This document shows positions 28,809 through 36,414 of a stretch of 64,000 nucleotides of DNA, piece after piece (positions within the stretch are counted from its first letter, which is position 1; each line of letters opens with the position of its first letter). The translations under genes and the position numbers were made by a program. Below the pieces are notes generated by a model that had not been told where the DNA came from, did no database searches, and worked only from the letters and a program-made list of their open reading frames with translations. Source of the stretch: Bacteroidota bacterium (GTDB lineage: Bacteria; Bacteroidota; Rhodothermia; Balneolales; Balneolaceae); assembly GCA_027621355.1 (NCBI GenBank), contig JAQCBZ010000004.1, positions 1-64,000 of the forward strand. Direction: 5' to 3'.

Positions 28809-30479
28809 CTATCTCGTCAACTTTTTGTACTGAATTCGAGTAGGTTGATCGTCCGTGATGCCTAATCGCATACGACGGTTCTCTTCGTATTCCTGGTAAT
28901 TCCCCTCAAACCATACCACTTGGCTATCCCCTTCGTAGGCCAAGATATGAGTTGCCACACGATCCAAGAACCACCTGTCGTGCGAGATCACCACAGCGCA
29001 GCCCGCAAATTCTAGCAACGCCTCCTCAAGGGCACGCAGCGTATTGACGTCCAAATCATTCGTAGGCTCATCAAGAAGCAGTACATTGGCGCCCTCCTTG
29101 AGCATCTTAGCAAGGTGAACACGGTTGCGCTCTCCACCGGATAGCTCTGTCACTTTTTTCTGCTGATCCTGTCCTGAGAAATTAAACCTCGCCACATACG
29201 CTCGTGAATTCACCTCACGCTCTCCCAGTTTAATGAGATCCATTTCGTCGCTCACCTCTTGCCAGATGGTTTTGGATGGATCGAGAGGTCTGTTTTGATC
29301 GATGTAGCCAAGCTTCACAGTATCGCCGAGACGAAGAGATCCATTATCTGGTGTTTCTTCACCAATAATCATCTTGAAGAGCGTCGACTTACCCGCACCG
29401 TTTGCCCCAATTACTCCCACGATACCACCAGGCGGCAACGCAAAGTCGAGGTTGTCAATGAGTAAGCGGTCCTCAAATCCCTTGGTCAATCCCTTAGCCT
29501 CAATCACTACATCGCCAAGACGAGGACCTGAGGGGATAAAGATTTCCATATCCTCTCTAGATTTTTGGTGCTCCTCCGAAAGCATTTTTTCGTAGTTCGC
29601 CAAGCGTGCTTTCGACTTTGCACGGCGGCCTTTCGGGTTCTGTTGCACCCACTCAAGCTCTTCCTTCAACGCTCTTTGACGCTTCGATTCTTGCTTCTCC
29701 TCTTGAGCCAGACGACGTTGTTTCTGGTCAAGCCACGACGAGTAATTGCCTTCAAACGGGATGCCTTCACCACGGTCTAGTTCCAGTATCCATCCAGCTA
29801 CATTATCCAGGAAATACCTGTCGTGCGTCACCGCAATCACGGTACCTTCGTAGCGATCCAGATGTTGCTCAAGCCATGCGACCGATTCGGCATCCAGATG
29901 ATTGGTGGGCTCATCCAACAACAACACATCGGGTTTTTTGAGAAGCAAGCGGCACAAAGCAACACGTCTTCGCTCACCACCCGAGAGATTCTTCACGGGG
30001 GCGTCTCCAGGTGGACAACGAAGGGCGTCCATAGCAAGCTGAAGTTGGCTATCCAAATCCCATGCCCCAGCAGCATCTATTTTTTCCTGCAACTTGGCTT
30101 GTTTTGCGATCAAAGCATCAAAATCTGCCTCAGGGTCTGCAAACTTCTCGTTGATGGCTTCAAATTCAGCCAGCAAATCAACTGTTTCCTGGACGCCTTC
30201 CTGGACAATTTCTTTCACGGTCTTCTCTGGGTCAAGAGCTGGTTCTTGCTCCAAGTACCCAAATGTGATCCCTTTTTCAGAACTAATCTTTCCTTCATAC
30301 TCTTGGTCAAGGCCTGCAATAATGCGAAGTAAGGTCGATTTTCCAGCGCCGTTAAGACCTAATACACCAATTTTAGCCCCATAAAAGAAGGATAAATAGA
30401 TGTCCTTTAACACTTGTTTGCGGGGTTTGTGAAACTTGCTCACCCCTACCATGGAGAAAATGATTTTTTGATCGCTCAT
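28809..30479 (-). CDS. ettA: Energy-dependent translational throttle protein EttA (ABC-F)
   Basis: 556 aa from ATG 30479 (MSDQKIIFSMVGVSKFHKPR); the open frame to 30551 adds 24 unlikely residues. It has two ABC domains: GLNGAGKSTLL, LSGGERRRVALCRLLL and LLLDEPTNHLD in the first, GANGAGKSTLF, LSGGERNRVHLAKML and LLLDEPTNDLD in the second. The arm region and the linker rich in Lys/Arg/Gln (QKQRRLAQEEKQESKRQRAL) are typical of EttA. It binds the ribosomal E site and gates the first elongation step according to ATP/ADP level. Confidence 0.95.
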   Translation of the reverse strand: MSDQKIIFSMVGVSKFHKPRKQVLKDIYLSFFYGAKIGVLGLNGAGKSTLLRIIAGLDQEYEGKISSEKGITFGYLEQEPALDPEKTVKEIVQEGVQETVDLLAEFEAINEKFADPEADFDALIAKQAKLQEKIDAAGAWDLDSQLQLAMDALRCPPGDAPVKNLSGGERRRVALCRLLLKKPDVLLLDEPTNHLDAESVAWLEQHLDRYEGTVIAVTHDRYFLDNVAGWILELDRGEGIPFEGNYSSWLDQKQRRLAQEEKQESKRQRALKEELEWVQQNPKGRRAKSKARLANYEKMLSEEHQKSREDMEIFIPSGPRLGDVVIEAKGLTKGFEDRLLIDNLDFALPPGGIVGVIGANGAGKSTLFKMIIGEETPDNGSLRLGDTVKLGYIDQNRPLDPSKTIWQEVSDEMDLIKLGEREVNSRAYVARFNFSGQDQQKKVTELSGGERNRVHLAKMLKEGANVLLLDEPTNDLDVNTLRALEEALLEFAGCAVVISHDRWFLDRVATHILAYEGDSQVVWFEGNYQEYEENRRMRLGITDDQPTRIQYKKLTR

Positions 30480-30610
30480 GTGTTCTTTTAGCCTTGAATT
30501 GACGAATATTAGAGCCTCAAATGTAGCAGGATTTTTACCCTTTTGACACAAGCAAACACACGATGGGCGATATTCACATCAAATCATGATATATTTATCG
30601 ATTCATTCAT

Positions 30611-30684
30611 GGGCCCATAGCTCAGTTGGTTAGAGCAGTCGACTCATAATCGATTGGTCGGGGGTTCAAGTCCCTCTGGGCCCA
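30611..30684 (+). tRNA. tRNA with anticodon CAU, probably tRNA-Ile2
   Basis: A 74-nt cloverleaf. Acceptor GGGCCCA pairs with TGGGCCC, the D-arm is GCTC/GAGC, and anticodon stem GTCGA/TCGAT surrounds loop CTCATAA with anticodon CAT. The T-arm is GGGGG/CCCTC with loop TTCAAGT, and A is the discriminator. CCA is not encoded. The CGACTCATAATCG anticodon arm with TTGGTCG after it matches bacterial tRNA-Ile2, whose C34 is converted to lysidine to read AUA; elongator tRNA-Met also has CAU and cannot be fully excluded. Its 3' end is the left boundary of the AT-rich island described in the findings. Confidence 0.93.
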
Positions 30685-30689
30685 CTTTT
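30666..30689 (+). repeat. Left att-like repeat within the tRNA 3' end
   Basis: The T-loop to 3' end of the tRNA plus five following bases (tcaagtc then cctctgggcccactttt) recurs at 36390-36414 with a single inserted base. The 17 bases 30673-30689 are identical to 36398-36414, in the same orientation. Integrated elements that target tRNA genes leave exactly this arrangement. Confidence 0.75.
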
Positions 30690-30812
30690 ATCACAAACAT
30701 TATTGCTGCTTACTTTATAATACTAAAGCGGTCAGCTAACACGCTACGTGATTTGAAACACACTATCATCGTGGGTTAAGAGTGTGTAAAATTTGCTTAT
30801 TTATGGTTGAAT

Positions 30813-30842
30813 TTCTGTTGAACTATTGTAGTTTCAACAGAA
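30813..30842. promoter_or_regulatory. Inverted repeat upstream of the first island gene
   Basis: TTCTGTTGAA (30813-30822) and TTCAACAGAA (30833-30842) are perfect 10-base arms around a 10-base spacer, ending 22 bases before ATG 30865. This could be an operator dyad or a 5'-UTR hairpin. The 180-base gap after the tRNA otherwise shows only AT-rich sequence. Confidence 0.35.
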
Positions 30843-30864
30843 CTATTAATCGCAACAAACAATT

Positions 30865-31581
30865 ATGAAAATGAAAAAAACAATCATTGCGCTTCTCCTC
30901 GCGTTATGTGTGACATCGGCAAGCTATGCTCAAAGCCAAATGTTTATCAGTTATGATTTTCGGGCAAATCCAGGATCTGAAGATGCCATCGCAAAATTAT
31001 TAACAGACTACCATGACCAGGTGGGATCTTACAAATCAGGTGGAATGAATGTCCTTAGAATGGATATGAAAGGTGAAATGGAAACCACTCATAGAGTCGT
31101 TATTCTTGGTGAAATAGATAATTTTGGGCCTGAGAATCCGACCCCAGAGGCCAGGTTGCAGTCTGAATTACTCGGAAAAAAGTTGGAAGACCACATTGAA
31201 AAAGAAACATCTTCTGTTGCAGGTTATATTTTATACGGCAGAGGCGATGGTGTCGAGGGTGATTCATACGGCGCTGGATGGTTAATGAATGTGACTGATC
31301 CAGCCACATTTGCGCCATCTTTTTTGAAGTTTGCCAACTCTGATGAGATTAATGCAATCTTAGGTGATCGAACATTAATGTTCGGAAGCTTTGCAGCTGG
31401 TGGAACATCCATTCCCGCAACACATTGGGTATATGCTTACTTTGCGAATATTGTAGACTACATGGCAACAATGGAGCAAATTTATGCCTCAGATGCATTT
31501 CAGCTGCATCAAGAAGAGGTTGCTGGCATTTACACACTGACACGCGAGTTCACCGAAGAACAAATTCTTAGCTTTGAGTAA
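30865..31581 (+). CDS. Exported protein, possible tandem ferredoxin-like (ABM-type) modules
   Basis: 238 aa. A clear signal peptide (MKMKKTIIALLLALCVTSAS then YAQ) is followed by about 215 residues I cannot assign. Two halves look distantly alike. Each has a strand ending TH-x-V (THRVVILGEIDNF at about 75; THWVYAYFANIVD at about 190), an acidic helix with a Leu/His-rich face, then a strand near AGYILYG or AGIYTLTRE. That pattern is reminiscent of dimeric alpha-beta barrel monooxygenase-like domains, but this is only a visual impression. It is AT-rich and preceded by the inverted repeat at 30813. First gene of the island. Confidence 0.8.
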   Translation: MKMKKTIIALLLALCVTSASYAQSQMFISYDFRANPGSEDAIAKLLTDYHDQVGSYKSGGMNVLRMDMKGEMETTHRVVILGEIDNFGPENPTPEARLQSELLGKKLEDHIEKETSSVAGYILYGRGDGVEGDSYGAGWLMNVTDPATFAPSFLKFANSDEINAILGDRTLMFGSFAAGGTSIPATHWVYAYFANIVDYMATMEQIYASDAFQLHQEEVAGIYTLTREFTEEQILSFE

Positions 31582-31846
31582 AGGCATATATTCATTCGAG
31601 CCAAATTCCTGGCTTTCAATAACATTGAAAACATTGGGTTATGCAACTAATTAATTGCCTGCATAATCCAATGCTTCGATGTGCTAAAGCTCAAATTGAA
31701 CAAAGTTGTGCAGAGTTTTTTATTATTTAGTGAGCTGCCGGCAAATCAGTGGGTGTCTATCAGTTTGGCTTTACATCTGATATAAGAGATTATGCACTAC
31801 TTTTTTTGGTGTATATGCAGATGCTAGATTATGATGGATACTTCAA
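31582..31846. other. Non-coding AT-rich gap in the island
   Basis: 265 bases between the exported-protein gene and the small lipoprotein gene. It contains several short repeats of the kind aacattgaaaacattg (31620-31635) but no convincing reading frame, tRNA or terminator. With the lipoprotein gene and the gap to 32194 it forms a 613-base stretch lacking any long gene. Confidence 0.5.
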
Positions 31847-32029
31847 TTAAATACTTTCTCTCAAAATCAGAGTATTACTAATCATATTCCTTGGATTTTC
31901 TTTTGTATCGAGTTCTAGTATAAATGTTACTTCCTCAGAATCTTCGTTCTCAATAACTATCAATTCGTCATTTGATGGCATACAACCAATCATCGTAATT
32001 GTAAGTATTGTAAGCAGTACGTTTTTCAT
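31847..32029 (-). CDS. Possible small lipoprotein
   Basis: 60-aa frame with a plausible lipoprotein signal: MKNVLLTILTITMIGC, with Cys at residue 16 after Met-Ile-Gly, a lipobox-like site. It is followed by an acidic segment (NDELIVIENEDSEEVTF) and ends LILRESI. No family recognised. The N-terminus is convincing as an exported lipoprotein, but the mature part is only 45 residues and the gene lies alone on the minus strand in AT-rich DNA, so it may be a truncated remnant. Confidence 0.45.
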   Translation of the reverse strand: MKNVLLTILTITMIGCMPSNDELIVIENEDSEEVTFILELDTKENPRNMISNTLILRESI

Positions 32030-32194
32030 AACAATGGATCAATATGGAATTTGTGTAAATATAGACTGATAGCTTATTTAGCCTAATTAAATTATAATCA
32101 ACTGATTCTTAATTAGGAATTTAAATAGAGCGTTTTAAATTTCATTAGGTGATTTTATTTCTAAATTTTTTAATACCAAATAAGAATACTTGAC

Positions 32195-32599
32195 ATGAAA
32201 AAATTAACTATATCCTTCTTTTTGGGATTTGTATGCCTGGCAGTTCTTGGTTCCGTGTTTGCCAATTTTGTTTACTTACCAAAGTTTGCCGAATGGCACC
32301 AACTGCACCCAGAAGTAGTTCGAGCTACCCTTGACCCTTTATCAGGAGCTCTTCAAGCCATTATTCAACTTGTTGGATTAGTGCTTTTGGTCAATATGAT
32401 TAAAATGACAAAGTGGATTAATGGATTTTTATTTGGTGCGATATACTCAGCAGGGATTTGGCTAATAGTGGATCTAAATTTGTTATCGCTAACTACTTTG
32501 ATTGATTATAATTATGTGGCACTGGATGCCTTGATTTCTGCGTTTCTAGGTGGAGTTGCGGGAGCAACAGTTACATGGTCCCAAAATAGATTTGCTTAG
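32195..32599 (+). CDS. Small membrane protein of unknown function
   Basis: 134 aa with four hydrophobic segments, at about residues 5-24, 51-70, 76-95 and 107-126, and short polar loops. The first loop reads YLPKFAEWHQLHPEVVR. No family recognised with confidence. It is preceded by a very AT-rich 165-base gap and followed 76 bases later by the metallohydrolase gene on the same strand, with which it may be transcribed. Confidence 0.7.
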   Translation: MKKLTISFFLGFVCLAVLGSVFANFVYLPKFAEWHQLHPEVVRATLDPLSGALQAIIQLVGLVLLVNMIKMTKWINGFLFGAIYSAGIWLIVDLNLLSLTTLIDYNYVALDALISAFLGGVAGATVTWSQNRFA

Positions 32600-32675
32600 C
32601 ATCAAGTAAAAAAGGACAAATTCATACAAATCGGTTGTATAAAGTATGCTGATTTAGCAACTAGCTAATAATCTC

Positions 32676-33629
32676 ATGAAACACATTGTAATACTCATTC
32701 TGTTGACTTTCTTGAATTACTCAACAGCTCAGAAGCCTTTACCGAAAATTATGACTAAAGTCTCTTCCTTAGAAATCACCACTTTGTCTACTATGCTTGC
32801 CAACCAAGGGATAGGTGAGTGGGGGTACTCTGCATTAATCGAGGTAGACGGTACAAAAATTTTATTTGATACTGGAAACAGACCAGAAACAGTTTTGCAA
32901 AATGCAGAGGATTTAGGAATCGATTTGTCAGACGTTGAACACGTATTTCTCAGCCATCATCACGGCGATCATACGGGGGGACTCATTACTCTAAGAGAGC
33001 ATTTAAAAAAAGTGAATCCAAAGGCCTTATCAAAGGTTCACGTAGGAAATGGCATGTTCAGCCAAAGAGTTGGGTACAAAAATCAGATGTTGTCAATGAG
33101 AAAGGAATTAGAAGCTGACGGTGTAGAGTTTATAGAATACACGGATCAGCAAGAAATATTCCCTGGTGTATGGATAACGGGGCCAGTGGAGCGCATTCAT
33201 GATGAGCGAAATTGGAGCGGATCGGGTAAAATTATAACTGAAAGTGGAGTTGTCGAAGATAATATACCCGAAGATCAATCATTGGTAATTGCCACGGCCG
33301 ATGGATTCGTATTAATCTCAGGATGTGGACATGCTGGCATCGTTAACACTATAGAGCAAATTAGATCCGATATTTATGAGGACAAAGTTCTTGCAGCCAT
33401 CGGAGGGTTTCATCTTTTTCAAGCATCTGAAGAGCACTTGGAATGGACAGCAAATAAATTGATGGAATTTGGGGTTGCAAATCTTAACGGTGCACACTGT
33501 ACAGGTATAGATGCTTTATATGCCCTTCGAGAATTAATGGAGTTAGATCGGAGTCAAGCTGTTGTAGGTTCTGTTGGCGACCATTTTGATCTACAAAATG
33601 GGATAAGTGCTGGTCTAATTGCTAAATGA
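32676..33629 (+). CDS. Exported MBL-fold metallohydrolase (COG1237-like)
   Basis: 317 aa. It has a signal peptide (MKHIVILILLTFLNYSTAQK), then a metallo-beta-lactamase fold opening EWGYSALIEVDGTKILFDTG. The zinc motif HVFLSHHHGDHTGG lies at about residues 88-101, with later ligands in ISGCGHAGIVN (about 215) and GGFHLF (about 245). The C-terminal AHCTGIDALYALRE is typical of the family related to the 7,8-dihydropterin-6-methyl-aminobenzene phosphate synthases (COG1237). Export to the periplasm is unlike the biosynthetic enzymes, so it probably acts on an external substrate such as a lactone, ester or phosphoester. Part of the AT-rich island. Confidence 0.85.
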   Translation: MKHIVILILLTFLNYSTAQKPLPKIMTKVSSLEITTLSTMLANQGIGEWGYSALIEVDGTKILFDTGNRPETVLQNAEDLGIDLSDVEHVFLSHHHGDHTGGLITLREHLKKVNPKALSKVHVGNGMFSQRVGYKNQMLSMRKELEADGVEFIEYTDQQEIFPGVWITGPVERIHDERNWSGSGKIITESGVVEDNIPEDQSLVIATADGFVLISGCGHAGIVNTIEQIRSDIYEDKVLAAIGGFHLFQASEEHLEWTANKLMEFGVANLNGAHCTGIDALYALRELMELDRSQAVVGSVGDHFDLQNGISAGLIAK

Positions 33630-33682
33630 ATTAAACTTGCCGGGTATATAAAACAGGCAACTTCAGCAAGCATCACGAAATC

Positions 33683-34129
33683 TTATTTCATCAATATCAT
33701 TTGTCTGCTCTGTCTGTATCCATTGCTCTCTAATGTGTAGACATATATCCCACTTGATAGGGTACTTCCTTCAAATTGAACGGTATGGGCTCCTGCTCTT
33801 TTAACACCATTCACTAGAGTGGTGATGAATCGCCCTGTAATGTCATAGATATTGATTGTCACCATCCCTGATTTTAGAAGTGAGTAACTGATTATTGTTG
33901 TAGGATTGAATGGATTGGGAGAGTTCTGATTTAGACTGTAAGTCGTTGGTGGTGTTTCGCTTGACTTAGTACTAACTAAAATACTACTGTTAATTTGTAG
34001 TTTACCTATTGTTTGATTGATGGCAGAGAATGTTTCTGCTTTCGATTCGAATGTGGGATTGCTCTGCCCAACTACAGAGATCGTGGTTAGTAATAAAAGA
34101 ATGGTAAAAGAGAGTACCCGAAGAAACAT
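33683..34129 (-). CDS. Miniature T9SS-sorted protein (signal peptide plus sorting domain)
   Basis: 148 aa: signal peptide (LRVLSFTILLLLTTISVVGQ), about 45 residues with no recognisable fold, then a complete type A Por secretion C-terminal domain. This runs from NQNSPNPFNPTTIISYSL (about 68) through IYDITGRFITTLV and SSGIYVYTLES to the end MILMK. Such domains direct cargo through the type IX system and are cleaved. Here almost no cargo is left, so it is either a deletion product or a small surface peptide. It lies 8 bases after the next T9SS gene on the same strand. Confidence 0.8.
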   Translation of the reverse strand: MFLRVLSFTILLLLTTISVVGQSNPTFESKAETFSAINQTIGKLQINSSILVSTKSSETPPTTYSLNQNSPNPFNPTTIISYSLLKSGMVTINIYDITGRFITTLVNGVKRAGAHTVQFEGSTLSSGIYVYTLESNGYRQSRQMILMK

Positions 34130-34137
34130 AAAGTATC

Positions 34138-36192
34138 CTATTTAATGAGGTACATGGTTTTGGTTTGGACACCACTTTGTGCCCCGGTAAGTCTATACAG
34201 ATACATGCCACTGGCTAAATCTGCAGCATGAAATCCAACGGAATGCTGCCCAGCACCCATAGGCCTATCAACCAATGTCACCACACGCTGCCCCAACAAA
34301 TTGTACACCTCCAAGGTCACATGTTGTGCTTGTGGCAAAACAAACCCAATGGTTGTTCGTGGATTGAATGGGTTGGGATAATTTTGTGCCAAACCATATT
34401 GTAGCGGTAACGCATCCTCTTGGGTTGAGACGCTCGTACCCGTGGTGAACGACTTGGCCTCGGTCCAGTCGGATTGGTTCACCCCTAGAATTGAGCGCAT
34501 TCGCCAATAATAGGTGGTGTTTGCCTCCAGTGCAGAATCCAGAGTGGCGGTGGTCACTTCATCTTGGTACACACTCGTTGCGCCCTCCACATCCATGGTG
34601 TAAACAGGAGATGCAAAATCCTGGGTGAGTGATACTTGAATTTGGTAAGAACTAAAGTCGGTACTGGCGACCCACTGAAAATCAGGTTTGCGCCCTATGG
34701 CTTCAGCCCCATCTGCTGGTAGCGAGGTGACAAACCGTTTGGGGTAATGAAACAACTCGGTGGAATGTTCCGTTGGAAGGATGTACGTCCACTTTAGAGG
34801 ATCGACAGTGGTATACCAATCATAGAAGGCCTGGCTGAATTCTAATTGCGTCATACCATAGGCGTCCTCAAAGGCTTGTTCAAAGGGCTTTGTCCACGCC
34901 CGGTCATCATATTTATCAATGTATACTTGCTGATTGCTTGTCAGATAAGCTAGATAGTATCCAGCAATCATACCTCCATACATTAAGTTACCGTTGACAA
35001 TCAAAGAGTCTCTTTTCCCAGGGCTCAAAGGTCCATCATATTCCCCACTAATTATACCATAGAATGCGCGGCGTTCAGTATCAACACCCCACGAGGTGGT
35101 TTCATAATAATTACCTAATGAGTCTAATGCACCAAATGTGATTCCATCCACATACTTTGATTGAATGTCTATGGCATAATCCCTCAGAAAAGGGAATCTA
35201 AATCCGCCATCGGATGTCATGTGTCTGTACCACAATCCAAACTTCTCTCCACCACTCATCATCCGAGTCGCTTCAAATACATGGGTAAACTCATGAACAT
35301 CGCCTATAGAGGGTTCTCCATCAGCGAGGGGCTTCTTGCTCTCGAATAATTCTTGAGGTGACATCGTCGACCAGCCATGACCAATACCTAAATTGGGATA
35401 AGGGCCGTCTTCAAAAATGCTATTACCCCTCGCAATTCCCATATAGTGAGGTTGTCCAGTACACCCATGTCCCGCAGCCTCACAATTCTCATTGTTGATA
35501 TCTAATACTGGCCCCCAAAGATTTTCGTCAGGACCAAATATGTAAACGTGATAATTAAAATGTCCAATCAGATCACCATGAGCTTTATAAAGCTCCTTAT
35601 GAAGATTGACCATATTTGTATCAATGTCTGCCGTGTAATAAAACTTGGTTGAGTCCCAAACGGTTGGCTTCATCCATCCAACAAGATCCAGTAGTTGTTG
35701 ATCCTTATCGTTTGGAGTTCGTATATCGGTGGAAGTAAAATGGCTATAATCACTCCATGCGTATGCAGAATCATCAATTACAGCCCTAACCTTCCACCAA
35801 TAATCTTGACTATAGGTTGGCCCACAGATGTCATCGCTACCTGATGTCGCTGTTGTGTCCGTAAAACTGTAGATTTTTGGTAAATAGCCCAAATGACCTG
35901 TTGGCCATGTCCACTCAGGTCCTCCTCCACTATGGTTACCAGAATGAGGACTACAAGCTACTCCCAACATCCAAACTTCATATTCCTGTGCCCCTTCTAC
36001 ACTTGACCAAGTATACGTGACTTGGATTCTCTCATTGGGATCAACACCCGCATCTTGTACTTGTTTTTGACCATCTTTAGGAATTAGTGGTATTGGAATG
36101 GTAGCATCTTGGCCAATGCTATAATGAAGTGGAAAAATCGACAATAAGACAGCAAATGTGAATAAGACTAAGTGTTTTGGATAAAGGCTCAT
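34138..36192 (-). CDS. T9SS-secreted protein with fibronectin-like domains and an HEXXH zinc-peptidase motif
   Basis: 684 aa. The signal peptide (LFTFAVLLSIFPLHYSIGQ) is followed by an Ig/Fn3-like domain (about 45-150: TYTWSSVEGAQEYEVWML ... YWWKVRAVIDDS). A central region (about 165-460) contains DVHEFTHVFEATRMM, an HEFTH match to the HEXXH zinc-binding motif, near residue 300. Then comes a second Fn3-like domain (about 490-590, FQWVASTDFSSYQIQVS ... TYYWRMRSI) and a type A sorting domain (NYPNPFNPRTTIGF ... SGMYLYRLTG) ending MYLIK. The peptidase role is an inference from the motif. The last third of the gene has a composition like the host flanks, the first part is AT-rich. Confidence 0.75.
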   Translation of the reverse strand: MSLYPKHLVLFTFAVLLSIFPLHYSIGQDATIPIPLIPKDGQKQVQDAGVDPNERIQVTYTWSSVEGAQEYEVWMLGVACSPHSGNHSGGGPEWTWPTGHLGYLPKIYSFTDTTATSGSDDICGPTYSQDYWWKVRAVIDDSAYAWSDYSHFTSTDIRTPNDKDQQLLDLVGWMKPTVWDSTKFYYTADIDTNMVNLHKELYKAHGDLIGHFNYHVYIFGPDENLWGPVLDINNENCEAAGHGCTGQPHYMGIARGNSIFEDGPYPNLGIGHGWSTMSPQELFESKKPLADGEPSIGDVHEFTHVFEATRMMSGGEKFGLWYRHMTSDGGFRFPFLRDYAIDIQSKYVDGITFGALDSLGNYYETTSWGVDTERRAFYGIISGEYDGPLSPGKRDSLIVNGNLMYGGMIAGYYLAYLTSNQQVYIDKYDDRAWTKPFEQAFEDAYGMTQLEFSQAFYDWYTTVDPLKWTYILPTEHSTELFHYPKRFVTSLPADGAEAIGRKPDFQWVASTDFSSYQIQVSLTQDFASPVYTMDVEGATSVYQDEVTTATLDSALEANTTYYWRMRSILGVNQSDWTEAKSFTTGTSVSTQEDALPLQYGLAQNYPNPFNPRTTIGFVLPQAQHVTLEVYNLLGQRVVTLVDRPMGAGQHSVGFHAADLASGMYLYRLTGAQSGVQTKTMYLIK

Positions 36193-36389
36193 GAGTTCGT
36201 TTTTGTGGTTTGAGCCTGGGACGATGGACTCAACGTGAAGTTAGACATCAGTAAAGCCAAAGCCCACATCATTGTGGTAGAATTTGTGTCATGATGAAGA
36301 AGATTGTTAAAGTATCATATTTAATAAATGATTTTTTTGAGCTTAAAACGTAATATCTAGTGCATGTCAGTGCTAGTCAATCCCACCCC
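36193..36389. other. Gap between the T9SS gene and the right att-like repeat
   Basis: No reading frame or RNA recognised. It presumably contains the promoter of the T9SS gene pair, reading leftwards, and the right end of the island. Confidence 0.4.
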
Positions 36390-36414
36390 TCAAGTCACCT
36401 CTGGGCCCACTTTT
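36390..36414 (+). repeat. Right att-like repeat (copy of tRNA 3' end)
   Basis: tcaagtc-a-cctctgggcccactttt repeats tRNA positions 30666-30689 with one extra base. Only the T-loop to 3' end is copied; there is no upstream tRNA body, so it is not a second tRNA gene. It lies directly before the GH16 stop codon (36415) and marks the return to host-like composition. Confidence 0.75.

Larger units (their letters stand above)
30690..36389. mobile_element. Candidate tRNA-integrated genomic island (no integrase seen)
   Basis: About 5.7 kb between the tRNA 3' end and its repeat. The block is clearly more AT-rich than the flanks, especially 30.7-34.1 kb, and most stretches between genes are long by the standard of the window. 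Its genes encode only exported or membrane proteins. No integrase, recombinase or replication gene is visible, so it would be a remnant, a cargo block or an element mobilised in trans. The evidence is the direct repeat plus composition; excision has not been shown. Confidence 0.6.

Noticed and set aside
36390-36414. A second tRNA gene
   Set aside because: Only the T-loop to 3' end is present; the preceding bases do not fold into the rest of a cloverleaf.
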